Positions 16,835 to 25,374 of a stretch of DNA of 64,000 nucleotides are shown here, piece by piece. The stretch covers positions 2,666,001 to 2,730,000 of the forward strand of contig NZ_AP025472.1 in the NCBI RefSeq assembly GCF_024347395.1, written 5' to 3'. The position numbers were made by a program, and so were the translations under genes. The notes below the pieces were generated by a model. That model was not told where the DNA came from. It worked only from the letters and a program-made list of their open reading frames with translations, and made no database searches. Position 1 is the stretch's first letter, and the number at the start of each line of letters is the position of its first letter. This stretch comes from Vibrio cortegadensis. Lineage in GTDB: Bacteria > Pseudomonadota > Gammaproteobacteria > Enterobacterales > Vibrionaceae.

Positions 16835-17596
16835 TTATGCTCGAATTACTCGAACATTATTTGATTCTATTGTTTGTAAATCGGCTTCAGAGAGCTCAGC
16901 ATCGGTAATTAATACATCAATGCTTTCCCATGACAGCTCTAGATTCGGGATTTTTCGCCCTACTTTTTCAGATTCCACCATGACAATCACTTCACGTGAC
17001 ACTTCTGCCATGACTTTACTTAACCCAACTAACTCATTAAATGTCGTCGTGCCACGCTCTAAATCGATTCCATCAGCACCAATAAATAGTTGGTCAAAAT
17101 CGTAAGCTCTTAATACAGACTCAGCGACTTGCCCTTGGAAAGATTCCGAATGCATGTCCCAAGTTCCGCCTGTCATTAAAAGTGTAGGTTCACTTTCTAA
17201 TTCATTGAGAGCACTCGCAACATTCAATGAATTAGTCATAACCACGAGGCCGCGCTTATGATTAAGCTGCTGAATTAATGCCCCAGTCGTACTACCACTG
17301 TCTATCACGATCCGGTTATGGTCTCTGATCAGTTCAGCTGCGGCACTCGCAAGTGCTATCTTTCGATCCGAAACATTTTGACTCAACTCATCATTCACTA
17401 CCTCTTTTGGTAAAGCAATCGCGCCACCATAACGACGCAGGAGCTGACCATTCTTCTCTAAAGAAGCAAGATCCTTTCTAATGGTGACTTCCGATGTTCC
17501 AAATTTGATAGATAACTCATCAACACTCACTTCACCTTTCTCTGTTACCAGATTGGCTATTGTGTGCCTTCTTAACTGAGTGTTTCGTTTCGACAT
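16835..17596 (-). CDS. DeoR/GlpR-family transcriptional regulator
   Basis: 253 residues. The N-terminal DeoR helix-turn-helix is GEVSVDELSIKFGTSEVTIRKDLASLEKNGQLLRRYGGAI (residues ~16-55). The C-terminal sugar-phosphate sensor domain contains VIDSGSTTGALIQQL and MTNSLNVASAL, the phosphate-binding loops, plus FIGADGIDLERGTTTFNELV. It lies directly upstream of glmS (109-bp gap, same strand), so an amino-sugar phosphate ligand and glmS as target are reasonable inferences. GTTTCG/CGAAAC-type repeats cover its own start and upstream region, suggesting autoregulation. Confidence 0.92.
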   Translation of the reverse strand: MSKRNTQLRRHTIANLVTEKGEVSVDELSIKFGTSEVTIRKDLASLEKNGQLLRRYGGAIALPKEVVNDELSQNVSDRKIALASAAAELIRDHNRIVIDSGSTTGALIQQLNHKRGLVVMTNSLNVASALNELESEPTLLMTGGTWDMHSESFQGQVAESVLRAYDFDQLFIGADGIDLERGTTTFNELVGLSKVMAEVSREVIVMVESEKVGRKIPNLELSWESIDVLITDAELSEADLQTIESNNVRVIRA

Positions 17597-17674
17597 TTAA
17601 TACTCTTAAACAAAGTTTCGTTTCAGAACTTATTATAATCAAGTCGAAACAATAAGGTCTATTTATTTCGACCT
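17582..17674. promoter_or_regulatory. candidate operator array for the DeoR-family regulator
   Basis: GTTTCGTTTC occurs over the start codon (17582-17592) and again at 17615-17624. GTCGAAAC (17643-17650) and TTTCGACC (17666-17673) follow. AGGTC...GACCT (17655-17674) also forms an inverted repeat. DeoR-family repressors typically bind such multi-copy sites near their own promoter. Confidence 0.4.
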
Positions 17675-17725
17675 AAAAAATTAATAAATAGCGCAAAAAC
17701 CTTGTCCTAAGACAATTCTTAACCA

Positions 17726-17754
17726 GTGAAATAAGATCAATTCAATGGTAGAAT
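17726..17754 (+). promoter_or_regulatory. candidate pykF promoter
   Basis: TAGAAT (-10, 17749-17754) with a weak GTGAAA (-35, 17726-17731) at 17-bp spacing. It would give a pykF leader of about 265 nt. The -35 match is poor, so this is tentative. Confidence 0.35.
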
Positions 17755-17872
17755 CCGCCTCCGAAAAGAAAATAAATTACAAAATTAGCTGTCATTTTTT
17801 TGCCACTTTCTCCCGATATAGTCGAGTAAGTCACAAAAAACAGCCAAAACAGACAGACCACCTGGTCATAAA

Positions 17873-17959
17873 ATGACTAAAGTTGATGAAAGACTTTCAG
17901 ATCTGATGGCTTTAAAGACTGCTCAAGATGAGACGATTGCTGATATGAAAAGTGATTGA
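17873..17959 (+). CDS. possible 28-residue microprotein in the pykF leader (SlyX-like helix)
   Basis: The ORF reads MTKVDERLSDLMALKTAQDE, then TIADMKSD and stop. It is collinear with the first coiled-coil helix of SlyX (pattern R-L-x-x-L, six residues, Q-x-x-T-I) but stops where SlyX would continue; no continuation appears in other frames. There is no strong Shine-Dalgarno (upstream CCACCTGG). It lies within the pykF upstream region and ends 68 nt before the pykF ATG. It may be a real microprotein, a leader ORF or chance. Confidence 0.3.
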   Translation: MTKVDERLSDLMALKTAQDETIADMKSD

Positions 17960-18026
17960 ACGAGTAGCCTTCAGATACCAATACAAAAATTTCAATTTAA
18001 ATTATATTTACCGGAGAGCACCTTCC

Positions 18027-19436
18027 ATGAAAAAGACCAAAATCGTATGTACGATTGGCCCTAAAACAGAATCTGTAGAGAAACTAACTGAACTTGTAGA
18101 TGCAGGCATGAACGTTATGCGTCTAAACTTCTCTCACGGTGACTTCGCTGAACATGGCACTCGCATCGCGAACTTCCGTTCTGTTATGGAAGCAAAAGGT
18201 CAGCAACTTGCTATCCTTTTAGATACTAAAGGTCCAGAAATCCGTACTATCAAACTTGAAGATGGTAACGACGTAGATCTAGTAGCTGGTCAAGAGTTCA
18301 CTTTCACAACTGACGCAACAGTTGTTGGTAACAAAGACGTAGTAGCAGTAACTTACCTAGGTTTCGCTAAAGACCTAACAGCAGGTAACACTATTCTTGT
18401 TGATGACGGCCTAATCGAAATGGAAGTTATCGCAACAACAGAAACTGAAGTTAAGTGTAAAGTTCTTAACAACGGTGCTCTAGGCGAAAACAAAGGTGTT
18501 AACCTTCCTGGCGTTTCTGTTCAACTTCCTGCTCTTTCTGAGAAAGACAAAGCTGACCTTAAGTTTGGTTGTGAGCAAGGCGTAGATTTCGTTGCTGCTT
18601 CTTTCATCCGTAAAGAAGAAGACGTTAAAGAAATCCGTGAGCTTCTAAACGCTAACGGCGGCGAAAACATCCACATCATCTCTAAAATTGAGAACCAAGA
18701 AGGTGTTGATAACTTCGATTCTATTCTTGAAGCTTCTGACGGCATCATGGTTGCTCGTGGCGATCTAGGTGTTGAAATCCCAGCTGAAGAAGTAATCTTC
18801 GCTCAAAAAATGATGATCGAGAAGTGTAACCGTGCTCGTAAGATGGTTATCACTGCAACTCAAATGCTTGATTCTATGATCAGCAACCCACGTCCAACTC
18901 GTGCTGAAGCTGGCGACGTTGCAAACGCGGTTATGGATGGTACTGACGCGGTAATGCTTTCTGGCGAAACAGCTAAAGGTAAATACCCTGTTGAAGCAGT
19001 AACTATCATGGCTCAAATCTGTAACCGTACAGATGGCGCTCTAAAAGCAGAGCTAAGCTCTCGTCTAGATAGCCCACGTCTACGTATCACTGAAGCAGTA
19101 TGTAAAAGTGCTGTAGATACAGCTGAGAAACTAGCAGCTCCGCTAATCGTTGTTTCAACTGAAGGTGGTAAATCTGCTCGTTCAGTACGTAAGTACTTCC
19201 CAACAGCAAACATCATCGCACTAACAAACAACACTAAAACAGCAGCTCAGCTTGTTCTTACTAAAGGTGTAACTCCTGTTGTTGTTGATTCTCTAGACAG
19301 CACTGATGACTTCTACATCAACGGTAAGAAACTTGCTCTTGAGTCTGGTTTAGGTAATAAAGGCGATATCGTTGTAATGGTATCTGGTGCATTAGTATCT
19401 TCTTGCACAAACACAGTATCTGTACAAGTTCTATAA
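18027..19436 (+). CDS. pykF: pyruvate kinase I
   Basis: 469 residues. It converts phosphoenolpyruvate and ADP to pyruvate and ATP, the last step of glycolysis. MKKTKIVCTIGPKTES is the canonical start, preceded by CCGGAGAGC; an in-frame GTG at 17952 would add an unlike 25-residue tail. Visible motifs are MRLNFSHGDFAEHG, LDTKGPEIRT, the active-site IISKIENQEGVDNFDSIL, MVARGDLGVEIP and MLSGETAKGKYPVEAV. The C-terminal effector domain includes STEGGKSARSVRKYFP, consistent with the fructose-1,6-bisphosphate-activated type. A strong terminator follows. Confidence 0.98.
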   Translation: MKKTKIVCTIGPKTESVEKLTELVDAGMNVMRLNFSHGDFAEHGTRIANFRSVMEAKGQQLAILLDTKGPEIRTIKLEDGNDVDLVAGQEFTFTTDATVVGNKDVVAVTYLGFAKDLTAGNTILVDDGLIEMEVIATTETEVKCKVLNNGALGENKGVNLPGVSVQLPALSEKDKADLKFGCEQGVDFVAASFIRKEEDVKEIRELLNANGGENIHIISKIENQEGVDNFDSILEASDGIMVARGDLGVEIPAEEVIFAQKMMIEKCNRARKMVITATQMLDSMISNPRPTRAEAGDVANAVMDGTDAVMLSGETAKGKYPVEAVTIMAQICNRTDGALKAELSSRLDSPRLRITEAVCKSAVDTAEKLAAPLIVVSTEGGKSARSVRKYFPTANIIALTNNTKTAAQLVLTKGVTPVVVDSLDSTDDFYINGKKLALESGLGNKGDIVVMVSGALVSSCTNTVSVQVL

Positions 19437-19462
19437 GAACAACGTATTTATCAAAAAAATAT

Positions 19463-19489
19463 AAAAGAGAGCTTCGGCTCTCTTTTTTT
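19463..19489 (+). terminator. pykF terminator
   Basis: AAAAGAGAGC and GCTCTCTTTT close a TTCG tetraloop and are followed by T residues, 26 nt after the stop. Confidence 0.9.
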
Positions 19490-19609
19490 ATGAATCTTAC
19501 TTGCCCAATTAATCAGTACGCTGTATTATCGATCTCATTGGTACTTCGTACCGTTAAATTAATTATCATCGTGTCTCGACTCCACACGACTATTAAATGA
19601 GGTTCCAAC

Positions 19610-20272
19610 GTGTCTAGCCCAACTCTGACAGATAAAGTTTGCCAAATGATTCGCCAAGATATTCTTAACGGTGAGCTACTTCCTAGCCAAAAATTGGTCG
19701 TTGCTGAATTAAAAGACAAATATAATGTTGGAGCATCTCCAATTCGTGAAGCGCTGGTTCAATTGTCGTGGAGCAAATACGTGAAGTTAGCACCACAAAA
19801 AGGCTGTTGGGTTGCACCTGTATCCGTCGTCGAACTTCATGACTTGTATGAAAGCCTACGTGTCGTCTCTTCTGTTTTACTGAAGAAAGCGATTAACTCC
19901 GGAGATGAAAACTGGGAGCTTGATGTATTAACGTCTTACCATAAGCTTTCACGTGTGAAGAATAATCAAGACCATTTTGACTATACGGAATGGGAAGAGA
20001 GACATCACCAATTTCATGTCGCTCTATTAGAAGGGGCTGACTCAAAGAATATGTTTGAATTCTTCAGCGACTTAATCAATCAAGTTAAACGCTATCGCTA
20101 CTTAGCCATGACATCGAACCCAGATAGCTCAAGCGAGCTATTCAACATTGATGAACACGAAATGATCATGAAGCTTGTTTTAGCAAAGAACACCGATCAA
20201 GCGCTTGATTTACTTGATAAGCACCTTGCTGGTTCAATGAAAGAAATTGAGACCATCATTAACGCCGCTTAA
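19610..20272 (+). CDS. GntR-family transcriptional regulator (FCD-domain type)
   Basis: 220 residues from a GTG start with GAGG 8 nt upstream; the nearby ATG at 19597 is out of frame. The N-terminal winged HTH contains GELLPSQKLVVAELKDKYNVGASPIREALVQLSW (residues ~20-53), the GntR signature. The all-helical C-terminal effector region has FDYTEWEERHHQFHVALLEGA, with histidines placed as in metal-binding FCD domains, and a terminal LLDKHLAGSMKEIE helix. The subfamily (FadR/VanR-like) usually senses organic acids. No adjacent metabolic operon on the same strand identifies its target. Confidence 0.9.
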   Translation: MSSPTLTDKVCQMIRQDILNGELLPSQKLVVAELKDKYNVGASPIREALVQLSWSKYVKLAPQKGCWVAPVSVVELHDLYESLRVVSSVLLKKAINSGDENWELDVLTSYHKLSRVKNNQDHFDYTEWEERHHQFHVALLEGADSKNMFEFFSDLINQVKRYRYLAMTSNPDSSSELFNIDEHEMIMKLVLAKNTDQALDLLDKHLAGSMKEIETIINAA

Positions 20273-20314
20273 TTTGATGGCGGTTACACGCTAAAGAGCG
20301 GCCATGCTGAAAAC

Positions 20315-20342
20315 AAAAAATCGGGTTAAATCCCGATTTTTT
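20315..20342 (+). terminator. GntR gene terminator
   Basis: AAAATCGGG and TCCCGATTTT pair around a short TTAAA loop and run into T residues, 43 nt past the stop. Confidence 0.85.
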
Positions 20343-20777
20343 GCTATTTAGAATAATATGAATAGTGCTACTAACATTGCTTAATGTCTTCAATGTTCAC
20401 CATCCAAAAAATTCTTTATGGTGTGTGTTGAGTAACAAAACCATAGGTAAAAAGTAGAGAGCACTTAATTGAATACCCAATACCACCAAAATACCTATCG
20501 TGAGCCTCACTAGAAAATGGCTTAACATACGATGCCTCTGTAACTAGACTGTATGATTCCCTTATTATTTTTTGCTTTACTGCACGAATCCTTTCTCAAA
20601 AAGATAAGAATTTTTGAATGAAGCATGGTCAATTCAAAAATATATCCACTTACCTTCTACCAAGTTTAGCCTAAAATTGGTTAAGCATTAGACTTTAGTC
20701 TAACCACCAATCACCGCTAAATGGCAAAGTATTGCTTAGGAAGTCTTACTTAGCAAATATTGCTTAGAAAGCCTACA
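20343..20777. repeat. 435-bp AT-rich gap with a palindrome and a short tandem repeat
   Basis: No gene is supported. TTAGACTTTAGTCTAA (20688-20703) is a near-perfect 16-bp palindrome. TATTGCTTAG occurs at 20730-20739 and 20758-20767, part of an imperfect 28-nt tandem repeat that runs up to the stop of the diguanylate cyclase gene. No recognisable terminator for the reverse-strand gene is present apart from these. Confidence 0.35.
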
Positions 20778-22643
20778 TTAAGCCGATGTCACTCTGTTAC
20801 GACCCAATGCTTTTGATTCATAAAGTGCAATATCTGACTTCTTATAAGTTTCACTGCTATCTAAAGTAATGTTGCTATATCCGATACTTATCGTCACAGG
20901 TGCCTCCATAGAGCCCTCAATCAATCGTCGTAATCGGTTTAGCAACAACTCCGCATTATCAAGGCCTATACAAGGCATAATGATAGCGAACTCCTCTCCG
21001 CCAACTCTCGCGACAAAGTCCGAGTCTCTGACATTCTCTGCCAATAAAGAGGCCACCACTTTTATCACTCGATCGCCTTCATCATGTCCTGAGTTATCAT
21101 TAATCAGCTTAAAATGGTCAATATCAATCAAGGCTAAACAAGTTTGACTGCTTTCAGAACCAGGCGGCAAAAGAGCCGTATGATGATCTATCGTTTCATC
21201 AAATTTACGACGATTCCATAACTGAGTTAATGCATCTCTTTCACTTAAGTTTCGGAATTTATCTTCTAACTCTTTTCGCTCAGTAATATCCACAATCGAT
21301 ACTATGTAATAACTGACTTTATCTGAATGATCCAATACACCATGAATTCGAATCAATCCGATAAAAGGAGAGCCCATCTGTGTGAGACATTCTACCTCCC
21401 CTTCCCATCGGCGGTCTTTAGCCAAGCTTGACCATATAGAGAAGGCTTCATCTGAAGCTTTATTACGAAAAAGAAGTCGAAGGATCCCTCTCCCTTCAAT
21501 TGACCCCGAGCTATAACCGGTTATATTTTCGAACTCCTGATTCACCATTAAGACTCGATACGAGAGATCGGTGATCATGACAGCAGACATGCCACTTAGC
21601 GCTGCTTGAGCGAGTTTACTTTCCATACTTCTTCGTCGTGAGTACAGACTAAAAAATAGAGATGGTATCGAAAAAAGCAGCACGAGCCCTAAAACAAAAG
21701 AGACCTGTTTTTCTAACGATTTAATTTGTGGCAATGCATAATGTTGTATTCGATGAGGTTCAATTTTTACCAATAAATATAGAGTCTCTTCACCTCTTAA
21801 TTCAACCCGGTTAAAGACAAATAAGTTGTTATCTTCGTAGGTATAACCACTTTTTTTCTTTTGCATCAATTGCCATATATTAGGATGTTGATAAGGGAGA
21901 TTAAACTGACTGCGCTGAGATAAAACCGAACCGAATAATTTGTCTTTGTCATCGCTGGAAAGAAAGAAACCACTCTCATCTAAAATTTCTAAGTTAAGAT
22001 TTTTATCTGTCGAGTAGCTCAATCGGTCCGCGATATACCAGAGATCTAAGTTAGTGATCAAAAAGCCAATTCTACCGGAGCTACTGCTCACCGGTGTGCT
22101 TAAACGCAATGTAGGGATATAAGGCTGGACAAGTTTCCCGTGTTCAACTTCAAGACCTATCTTAGTTGTTAAGATTTCATCACTTTCTATATTTTGAGAT
22201 AACTTAAAATAATCTCTTTGAGATTTATCTTGCAGCTCTGCGGCAGTACTCGCAAGATCATTTTTGACATCATAGTTAACTCGGACTTGTTCCATACCAT
22301 TAAGATCCAAAAAGCGGATCTGTGTGAACCACTTCTGTTTCGACGCTATGGATTTCCAATTATCTTCGAGAAATTTCTTCTTATCAGGCTCAGGAGAGGA
22401 TGTATAGTCCAGTAAAACAGTACTGTGGCTAAGTAAACTCACCACTGATTTCATTTGATAACGCAGATGTTCAGATTCGCGTGCAGTAAACTCTAACTGG
22501 TCAAGTGTTTGATTGGCGATCTGCCTTGCCGTGTCTGTATAAATTGAATCAGCCCGTTGGTGATAGTAAAGCGAAAGTAATGATCCCAAGAACAAACTCA
22601 CGGCTAGAATAACAGCCGCTTCTTTTTTATATCTCACTACCAT
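20778..22643 (-). CDS. membrane-bound diguanylate cyclase (Cache-like sensor, PAS, GGDEF)
   Basis: 621 residues. TM helix 1 is at about 10-28. The periplasmic domain (about 30-305) resembles a double-Cache sensor (FLDLNGMEQVRVNYD, then LSTPVSSSSGRIGFLITNLDL). TM helix 2 is at about 312-334. A PAS domain (about 340-455) contains ALSGMSAVMITDLSYRVL and ends ITERKELEDKF. The GGDEF domain has GGEEF at 548-552, so catalysis is expected, and RDSD at 539-542, the right spacing for the c-di-GMP inhibitory I-site. There is no EAL domain. It probably couples an extracellular small-molecule signal to c-di-GMP. The ligand is unknown. Confidence 0.93.
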   Translation of the reverse strand: MVVRYKKEAAVILAVSLFLGSLLSLYYHQRADSIYTDTARQIANQTLDQLEFTARESEHLRYQMKSVVSLLSHSTVLLDYTSSPEPDKKKFLEDNWKSIASKQKWFTQIRFLDLNGMEQVRVNYDVKNDLASTAAELQDKSQRDYFKLSQNIESDEILTTKIGLEVEHGKLVQPYIPTLRLSTPVSSSSGRIGFLITNLDLWYIADRLSYSTDKNLNLEILDESGFFLSSDDKDKLFGSVLSQRSQFNLPYQHPNIWQLMQKKKSGYTYEDNNLFVFNRVELRGEETLYLLVKIEPHRIQHYALPQIKSLEKQVSFVLGLVLLFSIPSLFFSLYSRRRSMESKLAQAALSGMSAVMITDLSYRVLMVNQEFENITGYSSGSIEGRGILRLLFRNKASDEAFSIWSSLAKDRRWEGEVECLTQMGSPFIGLIRIHGVLDHSDKVSYYIVSIVDITERKELEDKFRNLSERDALTQLWNRRKFDETIDHHTALLPPGSESSQTCLALIDIDHFKLINDNSGHDEGDRVIKVVASLLAENVRDSDFVARVGGEEFAIIMPCIGLDNAELLLNRLRRLIEGSMEAPVTISIGYSNITLDSSETYKKSDIALYESKALGRNRVTSA

Positions 22644-22707
22644 TCCTACACTTCACGGCACTAATTAATGAAAAAACATTATACCACCCATCATACTTTA
22701 AAAAACA

Positions 22708-22732
22708 ATAAAGCCACTTCAAATAAGTGGCT
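22708..22732 (-). terminator. ilvIH operon terminator
   Basis: On the reverse strand AGCCACTT-ATTTG-AAGTGGCT is followed by TTATTGTTTTTT, about 40 nt past the ilvH stop. Confidence 0.75.
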
Positions 22733-22771
22733 CAAATCAATAAGTGGTCAATTAATTACCGCGATCAATAG

Positions 22772-23266
22772 TTAGGCTTTTAAGGCACGCTCTCCACGAG
22801 CAATTCCTACTACGCCACTTCGAGCGACTTCGATTACGTCGGTAACCTCAGAAATGGCTTGAATGAATGCATCAAGCTTTTCACTTGTACCAGCTAGCTG
22901 CACGGTATATTGGGACGCTGTGACATCAACAATCTGCCCTCGGAAAATATCAGCGGTGCGCTTAACTTCCGCGCGAGCAAAACCACCCGCCTTTACCTTC
23001 ACCATCATCAATTCACGTTCAATGTGCTCAAATTCAGATATTTCTTGAACTTTAAGTACATCTATCAGTTTATGCAGTTGCTTCTGAATTTGTTCAAGCT
23101 CTAATGAATCAGATTCAGTGGTAATGTTGAGGCGAGAGAGTGTCTCGTCATCGGTTGGTGAAACCGTCAGTGATTCAATGTTATAACCACGCTGCGAAAA
23201 TAGCCCTACAACACGAGATAATGAACCCGGTTGGTTCTCTAATAATAGTGAAAGAATATGTCTCAT
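22772..23266 (-). CDS. ilvH: acetolactate synthase small (regulatory) subunit
   Basis: 164 residues, beginning MRHILSLLLENQPGSLSRVVGLFSQRGYNIESL, the ACT domain that binds valine for feedback inhibition. The second half (residues ~80-160) has FRGQIVDVTASQYTVQLAGTSEKLDAF and ends VARSGVVGIARGE. It is closer to E. coli IlvH than IlvN by length and sequence. Its ATG follows the ilvI stop by one base, so the two subunits are translationally coupled. Role: regulation and stabilisation of the catalytic IlvI subunit in branched-chain amino-acid synthesis. Confidence 0.97.
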   Translation of the reverse strand: MRHILSLLLENQPGSLSRVVGLFSQRGYNIESLTVSPTDDETLSRLNITTESDSLELEQIQKQLHKLIDVLKVQEISEFEHIERELMMVKVKAGGFARAEVKRTADIFRGQIVDVTASQYTVQLAGTSEKLDAFIQAISEVTDVIEVARSGVVGIARGERALKA

Positions 23267-23267
23267 A

Positions 23268-24989
23268 TTAGGTTCTCTCCGTCTTGCTTAACCACATATT
23301 ATCCATGCCCTCGCCTTTTATTTGCATAGGGTAAACGTGTTCATTTTCATCTACATTAATATCTACAAAAACCAAACGGTCCTTCATATCCAATGCTTTT
23401 TTCAATCCTGCTTCAAGCTCATCAGGTGTGTTAATTCGAATACCAACGTGGCCGTACGCTTCTGCAATGGCCGCAAAATCTGGGACAGAATCCATGTAAG
23501 AGTTAGAGTGACGACCTTGATAAATAATATCTTGCCACTGTTTCACCATACCGAGAAAACGGTTATTCAAATTGATTATTTTCACGGGTATATCGTATTG
23601 CATTGCCGTAGACAGCTCTTGAATATTCATTTGAATACTGCCATCCCCCGTCACACATACCACCTCTTCCGTTGGATGAGTAAATTTAACGCCTAAAGCG
23701 GCAGGAAAACCGAACCCCATAGTGCCGAGGCCACCAGAATTGATCCAGCGACGTGGTTTGTTAAACGGATAATAGAGAGCGGCAAACATTTGGTGCTGGC
23801 CAACATCTGACGCAACAAAGGCATCACCACCTGTTAGTTTGTGTAAAGTTTCGATGACTTGTTGAGGCTTAATCCGCTCACTCGACTTGTCATAACTCAA
23901 GCAGTTACGTGACTGCCATTGATTAATATCTTTCCACCAGCTTTCTATCGCGGTTTCATCATTCGATCCACCTTGCTCGATAAGCAGTGTCAACATTGAA
24001 TCAAGTACAACTTCAGCAGAACCAACAATGGGAAGATCAACATGTACGTTTTTAGAGATCGATGACGGATCAATATCGATATGAATTACTTTTGCATCGG
24101 GGCAATACTTCTCAAGGTTATTGGTCGTACGATCATCAAAACGAACACCAATACCGAAAATAAGATCCGCATTATGCATGGTCATATTGGCTTCGTAGGT
24201 GCCGTGCATACCTAGCATGCCTAACGCATTTTTGTGGGTGCCAGGAAAAGCGCCAAGACCCATTAAGGTGCTTACCACTGGAAGATTTAAGCTTTCAGAT
24301 AGCTGCATAATTTGACGATCCGCTTCCGAAATTATGGCACCTCCCCCAACATAAAGTACGGGTTTCTTAGCTTCTAAAAGCGCTTTCAAGGCTTTCTTTA
24401 TCTGTCCTTTATGGCCTGTCGTTGTTGGGTTGTATGAACGCAACTTAATCGACTCAGGATAATGGTAAGGGAATTTTATTTGTGGATTCATGACATCTTT
24501 TGGCAAATCGACCACCACAGGTCCAGGTCTGCCCGTTGATGCAATATAGAAGGCTTTCTTTATGGTCTCTGGAATGTCTTCTGCTTTCTTAACCAAAAAG
24601 CTATGTTTCACGACAGGGCGCGAAACCCCCACCATGTCACACTCTTGGAAGGCATCATTACCGATAAGGTTATTAGGCACGTTTCCTGATAGCACAACCA
24701 TAGGAATGGAGTCCATATAAGCAGTCGCAATACCCGTAATTGTATTCGTCGCTCCAGGTCCAGAACAGACAAGCACCACACCCGGTTTACCCGATGCTCT
24801 CGCATAGCCGTCCGCCATGTGTGTCGCTGCTTGTTCATGACGAACAAGAACATGCTGTATATCGTCCGTTTTTGCGTGCAAAGCATCGTATATATCAAGC
24901 ACTGAGCCACCCGGATAACCGAAAATTTGCTCAACACCTTCATCAATCAAAGACTGTACGATCATCTCTGAGCCAGATAACATTTCCAT
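23268..24989 (-). CDS. ilvI: acetolactate synthase large (catalytic) subunit
   Basis: 573 residues. This ThDP-dependent enzyme condenses pyruvate with pyruvate or 2-oxobutyrate, the first common step to Val, Leu and Ile. The N-terminal motif FGYPGGSVLDIYDAL is followed by the catalytic Glu in VRHEQAATHMADGYARASG, and the central FAD-type domain has GMLGMHGTYEANMTMHNADL. The ThDP motif is GDGSIQMNIQELSTAMQYD. A GGAGAA ribosome-binding site precedes the ATG. The gene heads the ilvIH operon; in E. coli ilvIH is Lrp-controlled. The upstream region shows no clear attenuator. Confidence 0.97.
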   Translation of the reverse strand: MEMLSGSEMIVQSLIDEGVEQIFGYPGGSVLDIYDALHAKTDDIQHVLVRHEQAATHMADGYARASGKPGVVLVCSGPGATNTITGIATAYMDSIPMVVLSGNVPNNLIGNDAFQECDMVGVSRPVVKHSFLVKKAEDIPETIKKAFYIASTGRPGPVVVDLPKDVMNPQIKFPYHYPESIKLRSYNPTTTGHKGQIKKALKALLEAKKPVLYVGGGAIISEADRQIMQLSESLNLPVVSTLMGLGAFPGTHKNALGMLGMHGTYEANMTMHNADLIFGIGVRFDDRTTNNLEKYCPDAKVIHIDIDPSSISKNVHVDLPIVGSAEVVLDSMLTLLIEQGGSNDETAIESWWKDINQWQSRNCLSYDKSSERIKPQQVIETLHKLTGGDAFVASDVGQHQMFAALYYPFNKPRRWINSGGLGTMGFGFPAALGVKFTHPTEEVVCVTGDGSIQMNIQELSTAMQYDIPVKIINLNNRFLGMVKQWQDIIYQGRHSNSYMDSVPDFAAIAEAYGHVGIRINTPDELEAGLKKALDMKDRLVFVDINVDENEHVYPMQIKGEGMDNMWLSKTERT

Positions 24990-25374
24990 CTATATTCTCC
25001 TTACCTGAAACCATCTGTATTGGTAATACGGTTGGCTCTGGTTTTCCATAGTCTAGGTCTTATTTTTAGCCTAAATCGAAATACTTCCACTTTTCGGCTA
25101 TGCCTTCCTTTTGTCATAACAAAAAGAGAGGGTACGCAACAACTGTAACCCTTTATTATCATTGGGTCTAATGGGGGTTTTGAAAGGTTTTTATAAATAT
25201 TCTATCGTTAGTGAAAATAAAAGATGAAGATGCCAACTAGTAAGCCCAGATTAGGCTTAACTTTCATACTGGGCAAATAAAAGAGGATAATATTTTAATA
25301 GAAAGTGCTAAATCGTCATCAAAATACGAAATAAAAGTGTGTGATAAAACAGGCTTCAATTTATAAGCTGCAAC
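24990..25374. other. ilvI upstream region
   Basis: 385 bp. On the reverse strand a 53-codon ORF (ATG at 25162, stop at 25001) ends 11 nt before the ilvI ATG. It starts MIIKGYSCCVPSLFV and then becomes Arg/Lys-rich. It has no Shine-Dalgarno and is not rich in Ile/Val/Leu codons, so I do not call it a gene. GGGTTAC/GTACCC followed by TCTCTTTTTG (about 25119-25154) is a weak terminator-like hairpin inside it. Confidence 0.3.

Noticed and set aside
20315..20777. Possible CRISPR-like repeats
   Set aside because: Only two imperfect copies of a short unit, no regular spacers and no cas genes in the window.
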